From contig DAOVQH010000028.1 in the NCBI GenBank assembly GCA_030628755.1, positions 1 through 14,070 on the forward strand: a stretch of 14,070 nucleotides of DNA, written 5' to 3'. The notes below the pieces were generated by a model. That model was not told the DNA's origin. It saw only the letters and a list, made by a program, of their open reading frames with translations, and made no database searches. This DNA comes from Candidatus Cloacimonadota bacterium (GTDB lineage Bacteria > Cloacimonadota > Cloacimonadia > Cloacimonadales > TCS61). Numbering within the stretch: the first letter of the stretch is position 1; each line of letters begins with the position of its first letter. A program made the position numbers and the translations under genes. Below, piece by piece: positions 7,538 to 13,775 of the stretch.

Positions 7538-7810
7538 ACTTTAATTCCCCTTTTATGACATATTACTTTTATTGTTTGCTGAAATTTTGTGTCAACTTTC
7601 TTATTCAAGATTTTCAACCGCTAATAAACGCAAATTAACATAAAAAATTTTATGATTCTCGTTCCCAAAGCTTTAGGACGTTAAATGCGAAGCATATTTA
7701 ACTGTTCCGACTTTGGAAACGAAATATGCAAATTTACACGAATATACTTGAATTATTTCTCTGTGTTTTTCGCGTATTACGTGGAAAAATAAATCCTAAC
7801 GAGAATTCAA
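7538..7810. repeat. repeat-rich gap between divergent cobO and ABC permease genes
   Basis: No gene is visible. An AT-rich stretch with the pattern AACGCAAATTAAC (about 7627-7640) and a similar AAATTTACACGAAT (7730-7743) flanks the inverted repeat at 7660-7721, as if that element had inserted into an older repeat. A loose relative of the 32-base repeat is at 7757-7785. Confidence 0.5.
7660..7721. repeat. inverted repeat, CGTTCC-AAAG type, copy 2
   Basis: The outer arms CGTTCCCAAAG (7660-7670) and CTTTGGAAACG (7711-7721) pair with one mismatch. Nested inside is GTTAAAT...ATTTAAC (7680-7702) with an ATGC-GAA-GCAT core, so the element can fold as a branched cruciform. It is related to 993-1040. 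Confidence 0.65.
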
Positions 7811-7838
7811 TTGACACCATAAATCTTCTGTTAATTAT
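7811..7838 (+). promoter_or_regulatory. probable sigma70 promoter of the ABC permease genes
   Basis: A perfect -35 TTGACA (7811-7816) is followed after 16 bases by AATTAT (7833-7838, four of six matches to TATAAT). The ribosome binding site AAGGT is at 7854-7858. It sits correctly for the permease start at 7868. Confidence 0.5.
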
Positions 7839-7867
7839 TTGGTTTGTATTTTCAAGGTAAATTTTGT

Positions 7868-8812
7868 ATGAAAAAGAAAAAATTTAATTTTGGTCCATAT
7901 CTCTATTTGCTTCCTGCTGCAATAATTGTTATTGTTTTTCGACTGGTTCCTATTGTACTTTCTTTTATCGTCAGTTTCTTTGACTGGACAATTACCGGAC
8001 CCGGAGAATTCATCGGACTCTCAAATTATTCTAAACTCATTTATGATAAGGAATTCTGGCAATCGCTTGTGAATACATTCTACCTGGTGATTTTTGTTGT
8101 ACCGATTAGTTTGGTGCTGTCGCTATTTTTTGCTTCACTTTTAAACAACATCAAGAAGTTGAAAAGCTTTTTCAGATCCATCTATTTTATTCCCACAGTG
8201 ACATCCATGGTAGCGATTTCCATTGTCTGGAAAATTATCTTCAATCAACAAACCGGGCTGGCAAATTATTTTTTGGAGAAAATCGGGTTTGATCCTTTAG
8301 CCTGGTTAGCTGAAAGTAGAGGAATATTTCAACTTCTATTTGCAAATTTTGGAATTGACCTTCCTTCTTATCTGGGTGGACCTTCGCAAGCACTTTTTTG
8401 TATTATCATCGTTACAATCTGGAAGGGATTGGGATACAATACCATAATTTACCTGGCTGGATTACAGAACATTCCGAATGTTTATTATGAAGCTGCAGAT
8501 ATTGATGGAGCTGGCAAAATAAAGCAGTTCTTCAAAATCACCTGGCCCCTTATTTCACCCACCACGTTTTATGTTCTGATGATGACAACAATTATCACAT
8601 TCCAGGTATTTTCCCAGATCTATTTGATGACCGGTCCTCCTGTAGGTGGTCCGTTGGGAACGACCAAGGTTATTGTTTACTTCCTGTTCGATAAAGGTTT
8701 CGGTGAGAGCAATGACCTGAGTTATGCAAGTGCAATTGCACTCGTTCTATTTGCTATCATTCTCACACTAACTTTACTGCAGAAGCGTCTGGAGAAGAAA
8801 GTCCATTATTAA
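7868..8812 (+). CDS. carbohydrate ABC transporter permease, MalF-like (CUT1)
   Basis: This is one of two inner-membrane subunits of a binding-protein-dependent importer, most likely for a sugar or oligosaccharide. The 314 residues have six main hydrophobic segments, the first at about 12-36. The cytoplasmic EAA loop reads YYEAADIDGAG then KIKQFF (207-222), the coupling helix that meets the ATPase. A stretch of about 20 residues at 150-170 lengthens the loop before segment 4 compared with common MalF-like proteins. I choose the ATG at 7868, preceded by AAGGT nine bases upstream; a TTG at 7844 would add eight residues without support. The second permease follows after 12 bases. No solute-binding protein or ATP-binding subunit is encoded in the window, so these must be supplied from elsewhere. 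Confidence 0.92.
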   Translation: MKKKKFNFGPYLYLLPAAIIVIVFRLVPIVLSFIVSFFDWTITGPGEFIGLSNYSKLIYDKEFWQSLVNTFYLVIFVVPISLVLSLFFASLLNNIKKLKSFFRSIYFIPTVTSMVAISIVWKIIFNQQTGLANYFLEKIGFDPLAWLAESRGIFQLLFANFGIDLPSYLGGPSQALFCIIIVTIWKGLGYNTIIYLAGLQNIPNVYYEAADIDGAGKIKQFFKITWPLISPTTFYVLMMTTIITFQVFSQIYLMTGPPVGGPLGTTKVIVYFLFDKGFGESNDLSYASAIALVLFAIILTLTLLQKRLEKKVHY

Positions 8813-8824
8813 TAAGGGAAAAGT

Positions 8825-9802
8825 ATGAATCCTACAAAAGTTATTACTTACACTATTCTTACTTTTTGCGGTATTATAATGGTAATCCCATTTATATGGA
8901 TGGTTACAACCTCTATTAAATCTCAGCTTGAAGTTAACAAAGGAAATGTAGGTTTTCTACCTATCGAGGAATTTTCAACTTATACTGAAGGTGATAAAGA
9001 ATACCGCATAACTCTGGTAAAAGACGAAGGTGATAGTTCTTATGTTCATCTTTTTAATGAAAAATGGGAAAGGATCAGTTCTTATAAGAAAATCCCGAAT
9101 TCGAGCATTGTAACTGAACGACAATTCAAACTTCATTTCGAAAATTTTTCGACTGCTTTTAATAAAGTTCCTTTCGGTAGATACTTTTTAAACACATTAT
9201 TTGTCTCTTTTTCAGTTGTAATCGGAGTCCTTATCACCGGTTCTCTTGCTGCGTATGCTTTTGCAATTATGAAATTCAGAGGAAGAGATTTCTTCTTCTA
9301 CCTTTTCATCAGTATGATGATGGTTCCCCAACCGGTTTACTTGATTCCTTCGTATGTTCTTTTGAATCATCTCGGCTGGATAGATACCTACCAGGCACTT
9401 ATTATTCCGTGGGTAGCAAATATCTTCACAATATTCCTTTTGCGACAACAATTCAAAACCATACCCAGAGATCTTTTAGATGCTGCTTATATCGATGGCT
9501 GCAGTCGTTTGAAAGCTTTGTGGAAGATTGTTTTGCCGCTTTCCAAATCTGTGATTGCAACTGCTGCTATATTCGGTTTTATTGGAAGCTGGAACAGCTT
9601 TATGTGGCCTCTTATCATGACTGACAGCCCGGAACTACGCGTGCTCCAGGTAGGATTAAGCTATTTTTCCCAGGAAGCTTCTACTCAAACAGCACTTCTA
9701 ATGTCGGCTTCAATGTTCAGTATATTACCGCTGGTAATTCTTTTCTTATTTGCTCAAAAGCAGATTATTGCCAGCTTTGCTACCAGTGGTTTAAAGGGAT
9801 GA
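8825..9802 (+). CDS. carbohydrate ABC transporter permease, MalG-like, with inserted extracytoplasmic segment
   Basis: It is the partner subunit of the preceding permease. The 325 residues are about 45 longer than most MalG-type proteins (near 280). TM1 is at about 7-29. Between it and the conserved FENFSTAFNKVPFGRYFLN region (105-123) lies an expanded, charged segment (about 40-100) with a strand-like alternating pattern (YRITLV, SYVHLF, WERIS), expected to face outside the cytoplasmic membrane. Further segments follow at about 124-147, 157-179, 188-207, 244-264 and 293-312. The EAA loop reads LLDAAYIDGCSRLKALWKI (217-235). The start has AAGGGA upstream. The insertion may be a small beta domain that docks the binding protein; that is inference. 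Confidence 0.92.
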   Translation: MNPTKVITYTILTFCGIIMVIPFIWMVTTSIKSQLEVNKGNVGFLPIEEFSTYTEGDKEYRITLVKDEGDSSYVHLFNEKWERISSYKKIPNSSIVTERQFKLHFENFSTAFNKVPFGRYFLNTLFVSFSVVIGVLITGSLAAYAFAIMKFRGRDFFFYLFISMMMVPQPVYLIPSYVLLNHLGWIDTYQALIIPWVANIFTIFLLRQQFKTIPRDLLDAAYIDGCSRLKALWKIVLPLSKSVIATAAIFGFIGSWNSFMWPLIMTDSPELRVLQVGLSYFSQEASTQTALLMSASMFSILPLVILFLFAQKQIIASFATSGLKG

Positions 9803-9829
9803 TTTTTCATATTTGTTCCCAAGTTACTC

Positions 9830-9854
9830 CGTTACGAAGAAAAACTTCGTAACG
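9830..9854. repeat. perfect ten-base hairpin after the permease genes
   Basis: CGTTACGAAG (9830-9839) and CTTCGTAACG (9845-9854) enclose five A residues. GTTCCCAAG just upstream resembles half of the inverted repeats at 993 and 7660. There is no T run after the stem, so I read it as a dispersed palindrome or an mRNA-end stabiliser rather than an intrinsic terminator. Confidence 0.5.
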
Positions 9855-9914
9855 AGATAGATGATATTTATAAAAAATAAAGATGCCTTGCATCTAAAAT
9901 AAAAGGAGGAAAAA

Positions 9915-10103
9915 ATGAAAATTATCAGCTCGATTTTGGTAATCATTGGCGCTATATTAATGCTTTTTGGTTTTATCACTTTCCTGAAAGGTAGTGCCTT
10001 TTTGGGAGTAGGCTTACCAGTTAACTATTTCCACGCAGCAACCAGTGCTATGCTTCTTGCTATTTGCCTTAAATTTGTCTGTCACTCTGAGAAAAAGGAA
10101 TAA
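9915..10103 (+). CDS. small two-helix membrane protein, unknown function
   Basis: This 62-residue protein has two hydrophobic segments (about 4-26 and 38-56) joined by a short Gly-rich turn (GSAFLGVGLP) and ends in a charged tail HSEKKE. I do not recognise a family. The coding call rests on a near-ideal ribosome binding site AAAGGAGG seven bases before the ATG, an uninterrupted frame of plausible composition, and an intrinsic terminator 29 bases after its stop. It lies 112 bases after the second ABC permease on the same strand and may be the last gene of that transcript; whether it relates to transport is unknown. Confidence 0.75.
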   Translation: MKIISSILVIIGAILMLFGFITFLKGSAFLGVGLPVNYFHAATSAMLLAICLKFVCHSEKKE

Positions 10104-10131
10104 TCGTTCTGTAATTGAAATTGTTATTGCC

Positions 10132-10170
10132 AGCCTTCCCCATTGCCGGGGAAGGCTTTTGTTTTTTATT
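10132..10170 (+). terminator. rho-independent terminator
   Basis: A perfect ten-base stem AGCCTTCCCC (10132-10141) and GGGGAAGGCT (10148-10157) with a six-base loop is followed by a T-rich tail with two T runs. It closes the plus-strand transcript holding the small membrane protein and probably the ABC permeases. Confidence 0.9.
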
Positions 10171-10175
10171 AATAT

Positions 10176-10373
10176 GTAGCTCGTTTACTCAGCCATAAGC
10201 ACCGGCTGATAAATCTTGAACGAGTATTTACTCAGACAAGATTTATCCGCCTTTTAATCGCCTTAAACGATTTGGTGGAGTGTCTTATTTACTATACCTC
10301 CGTTCACTCCTGAACGAGTATTTTCTCAGACAGGAGTGTCTGATTTACTGTATCTCGTTCACTCCTGAACGAG
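10176..10373. repeat. REP-like array, family B
   Basis: CGTTCA/TGAACG with a CTCC loop occurs at 10301-10316 and again, extended to an eight-base stem, at 10354-10373, a 55-base period. Between them TCAGACA/TGTCTGA encloses GGAG (10326-10343), the reverse complement of CTCC, so the hairpins alternate in orientation. A decayed copy precedes: GTAG then CTCGTTTACTC at 10176-10190, and TGAACGAG...CTCAGACA at 10217-10237 within an inverted repeat of GATAAATCTT (10208-10217, 10238-10247). The array abuts the yqaA stop codon. No transposase for it is adjacent. Confidence 0.75.
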
Positions 10374-10379
10374 ATTTCC

Positions 10380-10826
10380 CTACACAAAAAATACAACTAT
10401 TATACAATATCCTACTATCCGCAGAGGATACACAATCATTGAAAATTTGAGAAAGGGTATTCGGAATATTCCAGCTGCTATCGTTATCGGGTCACCCAGG
10501 AATGGTGTCCAGGAAACAAGCAGGCTCCAGGTGCCGTATTTTTGAGTATATTCCAAAGCTTTCCTACCGCTTTTTGATCTTTCCAGCCTGGGAATGAGCG
10601 GTTTACCTATAAGATAACCCAACCAGTAGTTGCCAGCACAACCGGCGCTGTTTCCAATTGAGCAGGCAATTAAAGATGGAACAGGAGGTGCCCCTGCAGC
10701 CAGCGCAGCTAACAAAATAGCAGCAGAGCTTGCCGGTACGATCGTGGCAGCTATGAACGAAGTGACAAATAGTGCCAAAATTCCATAGTTGTTAATGAAT
10801 TCCAGCATCCAGGGGGAGATGTCCAT
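10380..10826 (-). CDS. YqaA-type small DedA/SNARE-associated membrane protein
   Basis: This is an integral inner-membrane protein of 148 residues, the usual length for the YqaA branch of the DedA-like superfamily (flippases or transporters; the role of YqaA itself is unknown). Family features are the re-entrant-type SFIAATIVPASS (23-34), GNSAGCAGNYWLG (58-70), and SWTPFLGDPITIAAGIFR (105-122). The acidic residue that normally follows the PGxS turn is Ala here (VPASSAA), and the C-terminal GKxLRY motif is not clear (PLRIVGY, 134-140). The ribosome binding site is weak. Its start is only 13 bases from the stop of the HEPN-like gene upstream on the same strand, so it may be transcribed from the toxin-antitoxin promoter. 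A REP-like array abuts its 3' end. Confidence 0.85.
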   Translation of the reverse strand: MDISPWMLEFINNYGILALFVTSFIAATIVPASSAAILLAALAAGAPPVPSLIACSIGNSAGCAGNYWLGYLIGKPLIPRLERSKSGRKALEYTQKYGTWSLLVSWTPFLGDPITIAAGIFRIPFLKFSMIVYPLRIVGYCIIVVFFV

Positions 10827-10839
10827 GGCTAGGTTTTAC

Positions 10840-11799
10840 TTATTTATCAATTGCAAATTCAGTATCAATATCTTTTGCAGTTTTTTTAAGCTTGTAAAAT
10901 TCAATTTTTAATTGTTTTGTTAAAAAATACATTACCCACCTGTTTAGTTGAATTTTATTATCTAACCATTGATTAAATATTTCTAATAATTGATAAATAT
11001 CGAAATTAATAAATTCATCACTGCAATACCTTTCTTTGTGTTTTTTTTGGAATTTGTCACAAACTTCTTTTAGCATTTTAAAACCCATTTTGCCCATTGA
11101 TTCTTGTCTATTATCACCATAGAAAAATTCTAACATATATGCAAAATAATTGTTAAATAAGCAATTATCAAATAAATTTATAAACTTATTACTTGAATAT
11201 TTCATTTTTATTTTCCTTTCTTTATTTTTGATATGTGATATTAAATCACTTAGAATTTCTTTTACTATTTTATTCTGAACTTGAATATCTTCATTTAGAT
11301 TGTAATAATCATATTTTAATTCATTAGGAAATTTTGATCTAATTTCAAATCCATCTTTAATCATTGATGTTCTTATGATTGAATGAGTTGATTTCCATTC
11401 TTTCTTTTTGTTCTTATATTTGCTTCTTTTAGTAGGATGCCCGATTGAGTTATGTCTTTTTTCTCTAATTTTGTATAATTCTGAATAATTTCCATTCTTA
11501 CTAAAATTTATTTCAAAATTTAATACTTCACCCAAATTTCTTAACGCATCTTGTTGAATAATTAATGCTTGCATCAAACCATAAATAAATAGGTATTTAC
11601 CACCGTTATTTTCGGGCAGGTTACTATTTTTATAATATTCTATTGATAATTGTGTGTCTTCTATACAATCCATTGCACTGCATAATTGATACCAACGGTT
11701 TGAGTCAACTAAAATACTATATCTAATAACAGAAGAGTTAATCGCACTTCGAAACTTTTTCATCAAATCGTTTACAGAACTATCATTTTCAAAGACCAT
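10840..11799 (-). CDS. HEPN-like protein, third gene of Panacea toxin-antitoxin operon
   Basis: This 319-residue soluble protein is mostly helical and rich in Lys, Asn and Tyr. Residues 110-122 read KIREKRHNSIGHP, in which R115-x5-H121 fits the Rx4-6H catalytic motif of HEPN ribonucleases. The preceding LMQALIIQQDALRNLGEVLNF helix (75-95, written here as family pattern) and the following PTKR also recall an unnamed family of phage-defence-like proteins with the 'RNxSIGHPTKR' signature; that recall is from memory. The region 200-319 is a separate helical part of no known identity. The gene starts one base after the toxin stop, so translation is coupled. Two sampled 60-base lines are 18-20% G+C against about 38-43% in the toxin and antitoxin, pointing to a separate origin. 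RNase activity is inference. Confidence 0.7.
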   Translation of the reverse strand: MVFENDSSVNDLMKKFRSAINSSVIRYSILVDSNRWYQLCSAMDCIEDTQLSIEYYKNSNLPENNGGKYLFIYGLMQALIIQQDALRNLGEVLNFEINFSKNGNYSELYKIREKRHNSIGHPTKRSKYKNKKKEWKSTHSIIRTSMIKDGFEIRSKFPNELKYDYYNLNEDIQVQNKIVKEILSDLISHIKNKERKIKMKYSSNKFINLFDNCLFNNYFAYMLEFFYGDNRQESMGKMGFKMLKEVCDKFQKKHKERYCSDEFINFDIYQLLEIFNQWLDNKIQLNRWVMYFLTKQLKIEFYKLKKTAKDIDTEFAIDK

Positions 11800-11800
11800 G

Positions 11801-12166
11801 TTAATAATTCCTCTCTATCCTCTCCCTATCCTCATTCTCTTTATCACCTTTAAAATAAATCTCGATTAATTCAATTTTATCTTCCTTATCATAATAAGCA
11901 TAAACGATTCTAATTCCACTTCTGGAGCCGGTTCCCTTTAAAGATTTACAGGCAAATTTCCTTGCTTTATATATTTTGGGATATTCAATATTGAGACCTT
12001 TAATTTCAACAATTCCTTTATTATCGATATCTAATTTATGTAACATTTTTAATTGCACTTTAATAAAATTTTCCAGGTCGTAATCCAGAGTCCGGAATCT
12101 TTTTTTCAACTTTTTAAGGTCTTTTTCGAATTCACTGAGCTGTGTGATCTTGTTAAAGAGCTTCAT
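11801..12166 (-). CDS. RelE/ParE-superfamily toxin
   Basis: This is a predicted ribosome-dependent mRNA endonuclease or relative. The 121 residues are near the usual 90-120 of the fold: an N-terminal helix pair rich in Lys (10-45), then beta strands with KARKFACKSLKG (67-78), SRSGIRIVYAYYD (81-93) and IELIEIYFKGDKENEDRERI (98-117). The basic residues K77, R82 and R86 fit the active or RNA-binding surface of RelE-like toxins, and the C-terminal KGDKENEDRER tail is typical of a recurrent RelE subgroup. The ATG follows the antitoxin stop after three bases, with no separate promoter, the standard antitoxin-first layout. Base composition matches the antitoxin, unlike the next gene. Confidence 0.87.
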   Translation of the reverse strand: MKLFNKITQLSEFEKDLKKLKKRFRTLDYDLENFIKVQLKMLHKLDIDNKGIVEIKGLNIEYPKIYKARKFACKSLKGTGSRSGIRIVYAYYDKEDKIELIEIYFKGDKENEDRERIERNY

Positions 12167-12169
12167 AAA

Positions 12170-12943
12170 TCAATCACGCACAGAATAAGGAGGAGTTCTA
12201 TAAAAAACGCTTTCATATTCAATTATTGCACCTTCTTCTGTGGTCAACCAGGGAACATCATTGTGAGAGTATTCACTTATCTGTGTAGCATTCATATCAG
12301 CAAATCTATTGATTACCTGATCGATCAGATTGATTTCCCGAGCTGATAGAATAGACAGATCAGGTTCTCTTAAAGGCAGGTATTTTGTTTGAGGATACTT
12401 GAAATATTCATCCTTAATTTTTCGCAGGTCTTTACCTTCCATCAGAGAGACAATCTTGATGAATTCTTTGGGAGTAGGACCATAAGGATTTTTTTGATAA
12501 GTTGCTCCAATCAATTGTTCTTCGTATTTTTCATAATAATCAAAATCGATGAAATAAAGCAATTTGTAGATAACGGTTTCGCCAATGTTTGGCTTGGAGC
12601 CGATTTTGTTTAAAATATAAAGCAGAACTTCTTTGAATTTTTTTAGATTTTTTTGTGGAACATTTATTCGCATTTCTTCTTTTTTCTTTGTAGTTTTTTT
12701 CTCAGTTTTTTGAAGAACAACCTTAATATCTTTTTCTAAATTAAGTAGAGAATCAGTTGTGATATTAAATATCTTGGCAATTTTAGTGATTTCTTCTGCA
12801 GTAATTTTCCTTACACCATTTTCAATTTGAGAAACAGCGACCCTGCTAACCTTTAAAAGTTCAGAAAATTGCTCTTGAGAAAGTTCAATTTCTTGCCTTA
12901 ATTGTTTAATCCTATTACCTAATAATTTATAGAAACTATCCAT
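12170..12943 (-). CDS. antitoxin: XRE helix-turn-helix fused to Panacea (SocA-like) domain
   Basis: This is the DNA-binding antitoxin and autorepressor of the operon. Of 257 residues, 8-64 form an XRE-type helix-turn-helix (IKQLRQEIELSQEQFSELL, then VSRVAVSQIENG). Residues 80-95 are a Lys-rich linker, and about 97-257 are a Panacea/DUF4065 domain: IYKLLYFIDFDYYEKY (125-140), ATYQKNPYGPTPKEF (147-161) and a terminal SHNDVPWLTTEEG (226-238). Panacea is a known 'hyperpromiscuous' antitoxin domain that neutralises unrelated toxins, with SocA as the founding relative. The start has an ideal GGAGGT five bases upstream. It leads the operon; toxin and HEPN-like gene follow with gaps of three and one bases. 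Promoter and an inverted repeat are at 12954-12995. Confidence 0.9.
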   Translation of the reverse strand: MDSFYKLLGNRIKQLRQEIELSQEQFSELLKVSRVAVSQIENGVRKITAEEITKIAKIFNITTDSLLNLEKDIKVVLQKTEKKTTKKKEEMRINVPQKNLKKFKEVLLYILNKIGSKPNIGETVIYKLLYFIDFDYYEKYEEQLIGATYQKNPYGPTPKEFIKIVSLMEGKDLRKIKDEYFKYPQTKYLPLREPDLSILSAREINLIDQVINRFADMNATQISEYSHNDVPWLTTEEGAIIEYESVFYRTPPYSVRD

Positions 12944-12953
12944 TTAGCACCTC

Positions 12954-12995
12954 CATTCTCAAATTTAGATTGTAAGAATATCTGTCAAGAGAATG
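12954..12995 (-). promoter_or_regulatory. toxin-antitoxin promoter with candidate autorepression operator
   Basis: On the minus strand TTGACA (12988-12983) is a perfect -35 box, followed after 15-16 bases by TAAATT as a weak -10. The ribosome binding site GGAGGT is at 12954-12949. The seven-base arms CATTCTC (12954-12960) and GAGAATG (12989-12995) are exact inverted repeats that bracket the promoter, a plausible site for the XRE antitoxin. The operator role is inferred. Confidence 0.5.
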
Positions 12996-13010
12996 TTTGA
13001 TATTAGTACA

Positions 13011-13133
13011 GTGACCCGTCAGTCCTCTGACAGGTCTTTCAAATTTTCTTACTTCCCGCGAGAGGACTCGCGTGTTACTGTAGCCCATCAGTCCCCTGAT
13101 GGAATTAATAACACGAGAGGACTCGTGTTCTAC
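13011..13133. repeat. REP array family A, left of the RAYT gene
   Basis: Two units are present. The outer one is degenerate: CCGTCAG/CTGACAG around TCCT (13016-13033) and CGCGAG/CTCGCG around AGGA (13057-13072). The inner one is complete and exactly 54 bases (13080-13133): GTAG, one base, CCATCAG/CTGATGG around TCCC, spacer, ACACGAG/CTCGTGT around AGGA, one base, CTAC. That CTAC overlaps the RAYT stop codon. Unit polarity is the same as on the right side. Confidence 0.85.
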
Positions 13134-13762
13134 AATAATTCATCATTTATATATGTATGTTCCCATTTTTCAGGAGTTTCAACTAAATTTGCTTTTACCG
13201 GGTTCATATAAATATAGTTTAAAATATTATAAAATTCTTTCTCATTTCTTATATAATGATCATAATGTTCATCCTGCCAAAAATGACCCTTTCGCTTCAA
13301 AATTTTATTTGCTTCAATAGCTGTGAAATGTTTGTGATCATACATAATCTGTTGCAATGGAAACGGTTCTTTATTTTTAGACAATGGTCTAATTACAATA
13401 TGAACATGATTGGGCATAATACAAAAGGCAAATAGATCGTATCTCTTTTGAGCACCCCAAAATAAACTGTCTTTAACTATATTTGCAATGTTTTTATTCT
13501 TCAGCCACAATGGTGAATTTCTGAATTTCCCAATAAAATTATCTTTAAAATCAAAAAGTTTTTGCTCAAATTTATATTCTTCTAATTCTTTTTTTCTTTT
13601 ATCCAAAGATTTTATCTTTGCATAAAAATCTGCTTTCATAGTTCGGATTATATTATAATATTCCACAGGTAATTTAAAAAACAATCTGTATGTAACAAAG
13701 AGAACTGAATCTTCCGGTTGTATGTGCGGAAGATTGCGTCGGTAAAATTGTTTGTATTTCAT
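13130..13762 (-). CDS. REP-associated tyrosine transposase (RAYT, Y1/IS200-like)
   Basis: This HUH-type single-strand DNA endonuclease is expected to recognise and cleave at REP hairpins through a covalent phosphotyrosine. Of 210 residues, the N terminus RRNLPHIQPEDSVLFVTYRL (8-27) is typical of the group. The core FAFCIMPNHVHIVI (111-124) holds the HUH metal ligands H119 and H121. GHFWQDEHYDHYIRNEKEF (159-177) and ILNYIYMNPVKANLV (180-194) follow, where Y183 aligns with the catalytic Tyr of E. coli RAYT as I recall it. A Lys/Glu-rich helical insert lies at about 45-75. The start has AGAAGG five bases upstream. No IS left or right ends are seen; instead the gene is bracketed on both sides by family A REP units, and its stop TAG lies inside a GTAG tetranucleotide. 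All expected catalytic residues are present, so it may be active. Confidence 0.92.
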   Translation of the reverse strand: MKYKQFYRRNLPHIQPEDSVLFVTYRLFFKLPVEYYNIIRTMKADFYAKIKSLDKRKKELEEYKFEQKLFDFKDNFIGKFRNSPLWLKNKNIANIVKDSLFWGAQKRYDLFAFCIMPNHVHIVIRPLSKNKEPFPLQQIMYDHKHFTAIEANKILKRKGHFWQDEHYDHYIRNEKEFYNILNYIYMNPVKANLVETPEKWEHTYINDELL

Positions 13763-13775
13763 AATACCTTCTTCT

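Noticed and set aside
7844..7867. TTG start for the first ABC permease
   Set aside because: An ATG eight codons later has a ribosome binding site at proper spacing, and the TTG has none.
9830..9854. Terminator after the ABC permeases
   Set aside because: The stem is perfect but no T run follows on either strand at the right place; the true terminator lies at 10132-10170.
13099..13320. Plus-strand frames opposite the RAYT gene
   Set aside because: They are shadows of the RAYT coding strand and repeat DNA, without start signals.
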